Below are positions 10,736-21,000 of a stretch of DNA of 64,000 nt, one piece after another (the first letter of the stretch is position 1; every line of letters begins with the position of its first letter). Location: assembly GCF_019649055.1 (NCBI RefSeq), contig NW_026570243.1, forward strand, positions 1,116,001 through 1,180,000, in the 5' to 3' direction. The DNA is from Paramacrobiotus metropolitanus (Eukaryota; Tardigrada; Eutardigrada; Parachela; Macrobiotidae). The notes under the pieces were generated by a model that saw only the letters and a program-made list of their open reading frames with translations, was not told the origin of the DNA and searched no databases. The position numbers and the translations under genes were made by a program.

Positions 10736-10759
10736 GCATCGGATGACAATACGAGTTTA
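10736..10759 (+). repeat. Right 24-bp direct repeat flanking the nested YR retroelement
   Basis: Exact copy of 6719-6742. It is preceded by a small tandem TGATGGCAAT/TGATGGCAT at 10721-10740 that joins it to the end of the recombinase ORF. Confidence 0.85.
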
Positions 10760-10996
10760 CTGTAATATAAATAACTTTTCCTAATTCCTGCCGCTAAAAG
10801 GTGAATTCTTCTCAGCTGTTGCAGATAAACCGCATCCAAAATCAGCCTTATGAAATAACGACCAGCATATCTCTGTGCAAGCGATTAACAACTTATTGCA
10901 TTTCTATTATATATCATTTCCTGCTTTATCATATAGTTATACCGGCTGGCCGACCTGCTTCTTTTTGCATTGTATAGACTGAGGACAGTCCTCGTT
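10760..10996 (+). other. 3' interior of the LTR element
   Basis: AT-rich, non-coding continuation of the LTR element after the nested insertion. A short perfect inverted repeat GAGGACAGTCCTC lies just before the polypurine tract. Confidence 0.5.
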
Positions 10997-11007
10997 AAGG
11001 AGGAAAG
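10997..11007 (+). promoter_or_regulatory. Polypurine tract of the LTR retrotransposon
   Basis: AAGGAGGAAAG directly abuts the TG of the 3' LTR, the expected place and composition for the plus-strand DNA primer. Confidence 0.85.
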
Positions 11008-11240
11008 TGTTACGTAATGGACTTTTCTGTGCATGATTAATCTACTTACTCATTTAGACTTTGTCATCTCTGGCACTTTTGCCTATTTATACCGGCTTCT
11101 TTACGCTACTCACACACATTACTTCCATTCCTACTTTTCTGCTCTGCCTTATTTCTTACTTTGTCGTATAATTAATAAACACACTACTGCGTGGATGACC
11201 TTTGGCCTGTAATATTTTGCTCTGCCTAAGTTTCGTAACA
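11008..11240 (+). repeat. 3' LTR
   Basis: 233-bp copy of the 5' LTR with no difference seen by eye. AATAAA lies at 11174-11179. The following CGTA (11241-11244) matches the bases before the 5' LTR and is the target site duplication. Confidence 0.95.
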
Positions 11241-12283
11241 CGTAGTTCTCTGGATCAAAGTCTTGCTAAAGACTTTCTCACGCAGTAAAATAAATACAGA
11301 CTGCGCAGAAATGGGAAATCTTGAAAAACAACTGATCTGCTTGAAGCTCCCAAATTGCTTTAGTTGATTTCAGAATTGTTTTAATGTTTATCATTTTGTT
11401 GGACATGCGATTCTGTAAGATTTTTCGTTAACTCTTTATGATACTATTCACGCGTATAGATGACGTTATTCTTTGTATTTTGTTTGTTTTGTGATTTTTT
11501 TTGTGTGCAGTTGTATCGTGTTTGAATAGTGCTGGCTCCAAAGGTCACGTCACGTCTTTCTTTATCGAATTAAACACGGACGATATCTACAGATACACCG
11601 TTAAAATAAGTAAATCAGAAAAAAAATAATGATAATAAATTAATTGTAAGCAAATAATAAAGCAGAGTCTTTAGAAGCTCTTGGACGCCCTATGCTTGTC
11701 GAAAGCTCAGTTATCTTTTCTGATTGGTATCAATCGAACTGCAATGTAAATATCAAATTAATTATGCATAATAATGCATGTACAAAAAATTGCTTAGCGA
11801 GGTAATAATCTAAAAAAACCGGATAGCCAGGTCGCAGGGCATTCCAAAGCCCCTGTTTGATTAAAATGTTCATCCCTCGAAAGATCCATTTGGTTGCTGT
11901 ACTTATTTCTACTGTATTTGGGATGTGCTGGGCTCCACATGATAACCGTCCAAGCAACCCACGACAAACAAATGCTCGATTGTATTACTAAGTACCCACA
12001 AATTGCAGGCCACTCGCGCATAGTCTTATCTGAAGCATTTACCTGATGTTTGCTTATCATATTACCCTGCCATAGACTTCGCCCTTTACCAAAGCGTTTA
12101 CGAGATTTTGCACTACGGTTAAATCAGTCCGATGTCAAATGATTAGAAGCTACTACAGCTTTTTCGTTTAGCTTTAGCTATCGTGTCGTGCTGAATTTAC
12201 AGCCGACGTACTCTGTAGAGGTAAATATGAAATTTTGGCGCTATTAATTGGCCCATCCGTTCTACATTTAAATTGTTGACGAA
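11241..12283. other. Intergenic region upstream of the stonustoxin-family gene
   Basis: About 1.0 kb of AT-rich DNA. It presumably contains the promoter of the gene starting at 12284. No specific element or further gene was recognised, and the short minus-strand ORFs here look random. Confidence 0.4.
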
Positions 12284-14158
12284 ATGGAGAATGTAGAAAT
12301 ACCAACATTCGGGCATCCACTACATCTCGGGATGTTCTTTGACGCCCGCTCCCATTGCCAATCCAACATCTCTTTCAATCTTGGAGATTTCGTCGATATT
12401 TCTAAGCTACGGTTCGAAAGAAGAGAAGCGTCTTCCAGTGTTACCGTCATCGGCTCCAATTCTCCCGCTAATAAACTAACCGATCTGGATGTGGATGACA
12501 ACAGCGCGTTAAGCGTTCTTACGGGATTATGCTCGCCAACTGGTTCCGCGTCGTGGATCACCGATGACGACATTGACTGGTTACATGAAGTGCGTTGCAC
12601 TTTACACTATCGACAATATACCCACATGGACGGATTAACCGATAGTCAACTGCATCTCGACCGCATTACGTTTCCGGCTGATTTCGATCAGGATTCCGCA
12701 ACCCATGTGGTGGTAGCGTTGACCTATGGTGTCGATGTGTTTACTACGTTTTCTGTGAACTGCACCGACGCCGGGCGGATTGGGGAGACGCGGGTGCAGT
12801 TGAAGAAATTAGTCGGACGCGTGAAAAGCGTCCTCGACGGTCAGCACGACGAGAGTTATGCTTTGGATTATCTGGCAGGTGTGCCGTGGGTTAATGATCT
12901 GGTTTGTACGTACACCGGTGATGTCATACCGAAACAACCGGCTCGCGATGTCGAGACGTGTCTGTCGTTTCATAAGAATATTCCTATTATGCTGAAAGTC
13001 AATGAAGTGCAGGTGCCGTTGTTCGCATGGCTCAAACCGTTGCGTCCTATGCCATTTAACCAAAGCATTATCACAGATACGATAAAGGTCATCAAGGAGC
13101 TGGAAGACATCGATACCGCGGTGCGGCAACTGAATTTGTCGATCTGCGCAAAAATGAGACTGAACACGGCATCCGACGATTTTCTCGCTCTCTTTGACAA
13201 ATATTGCACAGATTTTAAGGCATCGGTAAAAGGTCATCTTCCGGATGTGCGAAGTGGAAAACCTACAGAAGAACTTGAAAAACTCTTGCAGAAACACTAT
13301 CGTTCGTCGTTCTCGAAGCTTAAGATTATGAAGTTTTGGCGTATCAGGCAGGAAGAGGAAGACGCAATTAAGAAGAAATTTGGAATGCTTTTTGATTTAA
13401 AAATTTATTCTGCGGATGAAGCGGAAGAGCCAAATAACAGCGAAGAAATAAATTATTTGGTTTATCTGCGGTTGTATGAGAAACAGTTCAAGTATGATTT
13501 TGCCAGCGTAACGGATGAGCAAATACCAAAAATATTGTGGTTTGAAAGTGAGGAGCAGCTGGATAAACTAGACAATGTGCTGATGCATTTCAAAGCCATA
13601 CGTGGACTTTCCTGTTTAAACGAAGCGGTCGACTTCAAGATCAGTTGGTGCGCCGAAGAAAATAATGGCACTCCGTGCGAAATTGTCGCGTACTGTCTAA
13701 AGCCATCCTCATCGGTAAACTTAACTATGTGGAATCCCTGGTGGAAAGGCCTAAAGGTCAAGAAGAAGTTGGGACGCTCTATCCTGGTCTCCTGGAAGTT
13801 TCCCAAAGAAATTGACTTTATAAACGGTTTTGTGCTGAAGTGGAAGAAGAAAGATGATAAAATCTTTAATTCGTTGGTTATTGAGAAATCTCGGAGGAAA
13901 CATGTCCTGTCCAGTCTACTCGCCGGTGTCGAATACGATATCTGCGTTACCTGCGTGGACGTCTTTGATCAATACCACAGCTCGGAGTCGGTGCGGGTGT
14001 TGCTGAAATCATTCTCTGTGGAGTACAGGAAACTTTCTAATGCTGTACCGGCAATGGCAACGTCGGCCGCGGTTACAGCAGACGTAGATTCGACGGATTC
14101 CAAGGAATGGGACAAGATTTCGCTTAGCGAGGAAAAAGGCGCATACGATGGCTCTTGA
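12284..14158 (+). CDS. Stonustoxin/verrucotoxin-family (SNTX-like) protein with C-terminal fibronectin III domain
   Basis: A single-exon ORF of 624 residues. The start matches the family opening (FGHPLHLGMFFDARS near residue 9). A MACPF/perforin-like region follows to about residue 240, including ATHVVVALTYGVDVF. The family link VQVPLFAWLKPL lies near 247, a helical focal-adhesion-targeting-like segment runs to about 380, and a thioredoxin-like segment (ILWFESEEQLDKL) to about 480. Fish members end in PRY-SPRY. Here residues about 485-585 instead read as a fibronectin III domain (ILVSWKFP, YDICVTCVD), and the tail is acidic and Ser-rich. No signal peptide is visible, and the family is widespread in animals that are not venomous, so I would not call it a toxin. 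It is more likely a cytosolic or non-classically secreted protein of unknown role. ATG context is GACGAAATGG. Confidence 0.8.
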   Translation: MENVEIPTFGHPLHLGMFFDARSHCQSNISFNLGDFVDISKLRFERREASSSVTVIGSNSPANKLTDLDVDDNSALSVLTGLCSPTGSASWITDDDIDWLHEVRCTLHYRQYTHMDGLTDSQLHLDRITFPADFDQDSATHVVVALTYGVDVFTTFSVNCTDAGRIGETRVQLKKLVGRVKSVLDGQHDESYALDYLAGVPWVNDLVCTYTGDVIPKQPARDVETCLSFHKNIPIMLKVNEVQVPLFAWLKPLRPMPFNQSIITDTIKVIKELEDIDTAVRQLNLSICAKMRLNTASDDFLALFDKYCTDFKASVKGHLPDVRSGKPTEELEKLLQKHYRSSFSKLKIMKFWRIRQEEEDAIKKKFGMLFDLKIYSADEAEEPNNSEEINYLVYLRLYEKQFKYDFASVTDEQIPKILWFESEEQLDKLDNVLMHFKAIRGLSCLNEAVDFKISWCAEENNGTPCEIVAYCLKPSSSVNLTMWNPWWKGLKVKKKLGRSILVSWKFPKEIDFINGFVLKWKKKDDKIFNSLVIEKSRRKHVLSSLLAGVEYDICVTCVDVFDQYHSSESVRVLLKSFSVEYRKLSNAVPAMATSAAVTADVDSTDSKEWDKISLSEEKGAYDGS

Positions 14159-14735
14159 TTTTACATTTTCTTAAATCGTAATTTTTAATTACAATTTTGC
14201 AAATAACGCCTTCAAAAATGCGCAAAGCGATATTTACGGATATTTTTATAGAGAACGATAAAGAGTAGCACAGTAGAAACACTTGTTCTGAAAGCTTCAT
14301 GCACTGTCTCCAGGGTTACATCAGCATTTTTCAAATAGCTGCCTGAAATCACTGAGACAACGTGTGTGCATAAGTTACAGTACGTAAAGGTTTCACTAAT
14401 TTTTTGTAAGGCCTCAAAAAGCGAAACGGCTAAGTATTTTCTATGTGCGCACTGATGTAAATCATAATATTATTATCAACTTTCAAGTAAGTACTGCACT
14501 CAGTTCAATTAGAACAGCCATGTATTTAGAATTCTGCATTATTAATTCTTAATAAGAAAGCTTGCAGGATGAAAAACTAAGTTATATCCCAAAACATTTT
14601 GCACTACTCAATGATTCATGACGCACGTCAGCAATTGTGTGGTTTTATATCAGTCGTATTTTGCAGTTAGGTTCAAAATAAAACGCATAGTATTCTGCGT
14701 TTTTCTTTTTTTGAAGTACTCGTACAAATGGCCAG
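14159..14735. other. Intergenic region
   Basis: About 580 bp between the SNTX-like gene and the first candidate exon of the protease gene. AT-rich, no feature recognised. Confidence 0.4.
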
Positions 14736-17666
14736 CTGATTAATGATTCCGTTATCCCTGCTGAGAATTCGTACATTCTTGAGAACAACCAACAGGCGTT
14801 ACAAATTTCGATGCTGGTGCCCAGGGCCCGTGGTCTTAATATAAGTTATTATCGTGTTACTGCGGAAAACGATTCACCTTTGGAAGTAAGTCGTATTTCA
14901 TACAACAGAAAGATGGTGGCCGTAAAATAAAATGAAAAAAGGTAAAAAAATAAATGAAAGATTGCCCAGCTATTAAGTATGTTTGCATGGCTTTTTGAAA
15001 AAAATTCCATTCTTTCTGATCTTTTTTACTACGAATTCACAAAATACAAATTACTAGGCTTGATCTACTCGCATAACTATCGAAACTGTTGCGTCGCATA
15101 GGGTGTTTAAAATAGAGATTTTCCCCTAATACGACATTTGATTTATATCAAAATAAGTAATATCCAGTCAGTTTAAAGGAATTTGCCAATTGTAGGTCAG
15201 TTTTGTCGATATGAAGCTTCGCCCGCTGGGTCTGACCAATTATTCGGTTTGCGCAGAGGACCGTTTGGAAGTTTACGACTGGAACCGTACGACTTACTGA
15301 GTTGTTTAGTTATTTTATTTTGTTGGCGTCGCTGATCGATAGTTCACGGTCACAACGAATCACCTGACCTTGGTATTTTAATAAGTACATTCCAGATCAG
15401 TATATACGTTTGGACAACCGATGCGGAGATAGTACGCAAGGGACGGTGCAGTCGTACACCAATACCGTGGTAAGCGAAGTTATCTTCTGTGTCACACTGT
15501 TCAACCGACATTTACGATGGATCTGGAGTTGATAGTGCTCAGCACTGTTGGTGGAAGTCAAGGAAATTTGGGAGCCACAATTGTCGTCAGACGTACGGAA
15601 TATTCTAGCGCTTAATTAAGCTACAGTAAATGTGCCGGCCAGCATCTGCGCAGTTATGTGATTGGCTACTGCAGGAAGCTGCGGACAGTACAGTTTTACA
15701 TGTCCGTCGGATCCGTCCAATCGGTGTCTAAAAGGGGAGCGCATATGCGATGGTAAGTATCGTCATACAGATAATCGTTTTTCAATTTAAAAATCAGATT
15801 TATCTAGGTGATACAATACTTTCGAAAATGGCAGAGCGTTCCTTGTAAGATACATTTCCAGGGCATAAAGATTGCCCTGGTGGTGAGGACGAGATCTGCA
15901 CCAACAACTGCGGCCTGCCGTTTTATCCATCGTCGGCCGTTAGTTTACCACAAACCCGCATTATCGGAGGAGCAGAAGTACAGAGTATATCCAACATACG
16001 GAAATTGATTTATGTTTGCCGTCGATCGAGTTTTTGCATATTAAAGGCGGATGCTAACAGTTGGCCGTGGCAAGTCTACATCAAATTCCGCGAACAGCTG
16101 GGGTCACTGAAATACAACGCATGCGGTGGTTCGATAGTAAATATTTTCTGCAGAAATGTTTTTGTGTGTATCTTTATATTTTTCTAATAACCTGATTCCT
16201 CGAAGATCGGCCCGCAATGGGTAGTGACAGCAGCCCACTGCTGCGCTCGGTCCACCACTAACAATATTACAACGTAAGGATACATTGCGCTTACTCAGGT
16301 GCTGTTTTACTGCTGGGGCATTCGAACTCCATAACGTTCCTTCAAAGGATGTAGGTTGTATCCAACTGAGCAAGTCGAAGTAATAGTTGGCGCCCACAAC
16401 TCGAAAGTCTTCACCGACGACCAGAAGAAGAAGGTCAACTTTCTGATCATCTCTCCGTTTTATCACCCAAAAGTCATGCCCAAGTATCTAAGTGATTTCT
16501 GTATTCTGAAGTTGGCACAAGTAAGTGCTGCAAAAAAGCATTACCGCTACTAGTTTTAGCTGTGTGATGTTATTATACCGTATTTTTTTAACCGGTGATT
16601 TTTCTATTAGCGACTAACGTTCACGTCGACGGTGTCCGCGGTGTGCCTGCCGCGCGGACCGCCACCACCGTCAAACACGATCTGCATGGTAACGGGTTGG
16701 GGGCAGATAAAACCGCGGTTATCGAACCAGACTGGAGAAGGCAAGGGAACAGACGTATTACTGCAGGTCGATTTACAGTTGATCAGTAACAATGAATGTG
16801 GAACCAAAGTGCCAGGATTGGCACCGGAGATGGTCTGTGCACAAGGAGCCAACAACAAAACGGATAAAGACGCGTAAGTAGTAAATTTAGAGATTTCATA
16901 TATCTCATGCCATTAATTTTAATTCTCTCGATTTTGTAAGAAAATGTCCAGTTCCACATAAGAGTGAGTTCATAATCTCAGTTATAAATATGTTTATTAT
17001 TTCATTAAAGGTCATACCTGTACAATGTGTATATGTGTATTATTTCAATAAAGGTCATACTTTGACTTTCATATTAAATCATGTACGATATGAACTGAAC
17101 TTTGTATTAGTTCTAAGCTGATATTTACTTTAAGCAGAACTTTCTAAAATAATATTATTGACCGTTTTGCTTGTTAAGGTGTTCAGGAGATAGTGGCGGC
17201 CCATTGGTCTGCCGGCTACCGAAATCCAGTCCCATACAGTGGGAACTTATTGGACTTACATCTTACGGAATGTATGAATTTCACATGTATACCACATTCC
17301 ATATTCGATAAACATATGCTATACCACACGATTTAGTATTTTTTACGATACTGATGTTTTTGTAGCGGTTGTGGAATAGGCTATCCCGGAGTGTACACCA
17401 GTATGCGTCATATGATGGCCACCCTGATCAGAACCCTGTATGCTATGCGATTCGACGGATGGTTTTCCGAAGCGGACACGATGATTAAGCCATTGGACAC
17501 TGGGAATTTGTCCACAGGAGACTATCAAATTCAGGTGGACGACCAAAAAGTGCCGGTTCATCAGTCATTACTAGAACGAAGCGCTAACAGCCAACAGAAA
17601 CTTGTAGTGGGCTTTACACTTTTTACTAATATGCATGTGTTTTTCTTGATGTACCGGTTGCTATAA
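14736..17666 (+). CDS. CUB-LDLa-trypsin-like serine protease (5' end incomplete)
   Basis: Exons by splice site and phase: candidate 14736-14885, then 15196-15286, 15396-15469, an exon of uncertain start ending at 15592, 15675-15752, 15862-15977, 16047-16136, 16206-16273, 16355-16520, 16611-16873, 17179-17271 and 17366-17666. A CUB domain (CAEDRLEVYDW, NRCGD, VQSYTNTV) is followed by an LDL-receptor class A module (FTCPSDPSNRCLKG, then the split DG and KDCPGGEDE). The protease domain begins at the cleavage site R-IIGGAE. The triad is complete: His in VVTAAHCC, Asp in SDFCILKL, Ser in GDSGGP. DAC before GDSGGP gives Asp189, so trypsin-like cleavage after Lys/Arg is expected. The product probably acts outside the cell. 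The C-terminus ends in a hydrophobic stretch (LVVGFTLF, VFFLMYRLL) that could anchor it. No signal peptide exon was found, so the start is upstream or missed. Confidence 0.85.
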
Positions 17667-18041
17667 ATTATGCTCTGATCCCTGTTTCTAAAATACTGTG
17701 TGTGCATTATTGTTACGATACATGTCAAATCTGACTCCGGCAAGCTAGTATTGGGACTCTGTTTTCATCTCTTCTTGGCTGCAGTAATCGACCACGTTTA
17801 TTGTTTTACAATTTACAGTCAGTTTTAGTTTTACCACAATAAATTTCTGTAATTAGAATTTGCAATGAAGAATACATATACACAGCCGCACCAGTTTCAG
17901 AATCTATAGTCTACAAGCAAAAAGAGCCACCATAATGTTATTTGCCGTTAATCAGCAGCAAGACAAGCATATAAGCCTCACAATTAACCCTGACAGGATC
18001 CCCCGCACAAAAAAATACCTTTCAGCCCCGCGGGCGGGCGT
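17667..18041. other. 3'-to-3' intergenic region with opposing polyadenylation signals
   Basis: The protease (+) and hillarin (-) genes converge here. AATAAA at 17838-17843 (+) could end the protease mRNA. TTTATT at 17797-17802 reads AATAAA on the minus strand and could end the hillarin mRNA, so the two 3' UTRs probably overlap. Confidence 0.5.
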
Positions 18042-21000
18042 TCAGTGCCGCCGCGTCACATTAATCAAATATTTACAGCAATGCGTCAGCAGCTGCTGCT
18101 TATCCACCGGTCGCTCGTCATAGCCCCGCCCTGACCCTCCCGTCACCGCCGCCGCCGCGTCTCGGGTATATACATCCAGCCCATACTGTCCATCTTCCGG
18201 AAAGATAATGTGGAACGACACCAGATCCCCCTGTACCATGTGCTGGACGTGTTTCGCCAGGCGCTTATCGTCCAGTCCGTTCTTATGCAGTCCCGCCATG
18301 AAATCCGTCAACGGGCGCTGCATCCGGAAGCGGATCTCCAGTTCCCGACCGGCAAAGATGAGGGCGTCCTCGTGGGTCAACGGCACCAGGCCGAAGAGCC
18401 GGGTAGCTTTGGCAGGGCCCCATTCCCCGCTAGCGCATTCGGGAAGGGGCACCATGACCGTCTGCAGTTGCCGGCAGTCGACGCGGAACTTGCACACGGA
18501 TTTGAATTTCATCGGGTCACCGGCTAAGTACTCGGCTGGGGTTACGGCGTTGGCGAAGATGTCCAGGAGGTAGCTTCCGGCCAGGGGAGCGTGCACGCGG
18601 AAGATGACGCTGTTGCCCACGACGGACTGCATGACGAAGCGTTTCAGGAGAACACCGTCGGGACATGCTTCGCCTATATCATAAACACAAAGAATGGTCA
18701 ACGATATTATAGTACCGGTTGCATCCGCTAAATAGTCCACTATTAGTTACTGTATTGTTCAAATACTGATGTTTATGCTTTCCATAAACATTTTAATGTT
18801 TTCTGAAATTTTGCAGGAATCTATTTTTTAAATTGTCTAGTCTTTTAACTACGAATACAACCTTAAATATAATTTCTTTACTGAAAGCCAGAATCGAATT
18901 ATCACTGCAGTATACGTATACAAGAATTTTAATGCCCTCTATACCGATAACAGGATAAATAACATGCTATTGCTGACAGTATCACCGCAATAATAATGCT
19001 TAATTGCAGTATTGCACGGTTACCTGTTTACAGTTATTTTTAGAGCGAATATAGCGCCATAAAAAAATTCGTGAATGATGCGCAAGAGGATCCTACTAGC
19101 AGATTGGCGCAGAGGTTAGCGCGCTGGGCTCATAACTCAGAGGTCCGTGGATCGAAACCACGATCTGCTACTTTTTTGTTTTTTTTTATAGGTTTTTTGT
19201 TTATCGAATCGCTTTATATTTAAAATTACTAAAGAATCTGAACCAAATTGATATACGTTTCGAATTTACTAGTATTTTTAGCGTTAATAATACTACAATA
19301 ACAGTTATTAAATTAATCGTAGCAAAATTCGATTTTTCCACAATTGTACCTTCGCGATCGTAGAATTTCAGATTATAGTGGAAAATCAGTCTATTAGTCA
19401 TCTCCAGGGGCATGGTTATCCTAACCGTCGCCGCGCCCGACGCATCAGTGGGGATCACAGCTTTGGTCGTCTCATCGGGGAACCACAGCCCGTACCGGAA
19501 GAATAGCGACCGGACAAAGGGCAACTGCTCAAACTCGTTGAGGGTGATGGGCCGGCGCAGCAGCTGCCACTCACTCTGCAGTGGGTAGAATTCGTAGATG
19601 AACTCTTCGGGATCGGTGAGGAAGTAGTGGTCATCGTATTCGTAGCGCAGACTGTCACCGTGCGCGGATTTCCCATTGGGCACCCGGCCGTTCATCTTGG
19701 GCACCTCCTTGGCGTTGACCAGATGCCGGGCGCCCCAGTTACACTGGACAAAGCGCCAGGCGTTGTCCACGTAGACGGCGTTCCAGGAGTTGCGGAAACG
19801 GTTGTCGTCGAAGGAGACACCCGGCTGGTAGCCGGCGGATTTCGAGTAGCCTTTGATTACCACGCAGTGCAGACCGGCGTAACTAAACGAAGGAAGGTCA
19901 CGGTTTAATTTTATGTTAACAAACTGAGCGCATTACACAAAGAACCACTATTAGTAACCAGACAAATTTACCTGCACAGGCGTTTGAAAAGAACGTGATA
20001 ACTTTCCGTTCCGTATTTAATGCCTCGTAAGATTCCCATGGGCGTGTCCGCTCCCACATTGTCGTCAAATTCCATGAGGTTCAGATTTTTTACTGTGATC
20101 CATCGAAATATTGCACTAAAAATACGTAGAAATTAATTATATAGTAAATTTATATATATTTATAGTCAACAGTCAATTTATAGTCAATTTATATATATTT
20201 ATAGTCAATTTAAAATTAATTTCACCTTACCGCGCTTTTTCTACGTCTGTACTGGAGGCGATAATCAGGTTGGATATTAGGTCGGTAAACGTCTTCTGGT
20301 CACCTTGGGCAACCTGTGAACACAAGAAGCATTCCTTAAGAAAATACGTCTGATTAAAAAAGTTATTTTTTAAAATTAATTTTTCAATACATTTTTTAAA
20401 TAAATGGTGATTTTATTATTGAATCACGCTCGCCTTGAGTTGGACGTATATCTGTACAGTATTCGGAATTCATATAATGGGATACAAAATCTTGCGATGG
20501 TATGCAGTTATCCGGGTCAATTATTGCCATTAAACTACCCACTCTGAAAAAATAAGCTCAGTATACGTACATTGATGGCCACTTGATCGACCTGGCTGAA
20601 GACGTGGGGGTCCTTGTAGATGTGTGACTTGCCATAGACCGGCGGTGCGGGCGGCGGTGGAATCAGCGGATATGCCATGCTCTCGGATTCGGGTGAGCTC
20701 GAGCCGGCATGGGAACCGTTGCGGATGTCCGCACCGCCGTTGGCGCTGCCGTTGCTGTGTCCATTGGATTTACTGTGGCCGTGCGCCGCCGACGAATTCG
20801 AATGACCGTTTACGCCATTGATTTTACGATTTTCATCGGCCTACAAATTACACTGCTTTATATTCACATTATCGCGGTATTAGTTGATATGAAATATCGA
20901 TTTTTGTGATTGATCTTTACTTAGAGCTTATACAGTATAGAAGAGCTGGCGTTTATAATCCGCAATTTAAAATGGCAACAACCAAATAATTATTAATATG

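Larger units (their letters stand above)
6743..10759 (+). mobile_element. DIRS-like tyrosine-recombinase retroelement nested in the LTR element
   Basis: It carries the three-part coding set of DIRS-order retroelements: a Gag-like zinc-finger ORF (7213-8337), an RT-RNase H ORF (from about 8260 to 9841, frameshifted) and a tyrosine recombinase (9842-10723). There is no integrase or LTR. The only flanking repeat I find is the exact 24-bp pair at 6719 and 10736. I could not find the split direct repeats that the second element in this window shows, so its terminal structure is either reduced or of another type. Confidence 0.85.
1376..11240 (+). mobile_element. Complete gag-only LTR retrotransposon containing a nested YR retroelement
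   Basis: Two direct repeats of 233 bp (1376-1608 and 11008-11240) begin TGTTACG and end CGTAACA. They look identical along their whole length. CGTA lies immediately before the left LTR (1372-1375) and after the right LTR (11241-11244), a 4-bp target site duplication. A polypurine tract, AAGGAGGAAAG, abuts the right LTR. The only own coding region is a Gag ORF at 3420-4244. I see no protease, reverse transcriptase or integrase belonging to it, so the element is non-autonomous and resembles gag-only LTR derivatives. About 4.0 kb of its length is a foreign tyrosine-recombinase retroelement (6743-10759). Identical LTRs imply a recent insertion. Confidence 0.93.

Noticed and set aside
18208-18573. 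Plus-strand ORFs opposite the last hillarin exon
   Set aside because: Shadows. The minus strand carries the recognisable KY/hillarin domain with matching splice phases.
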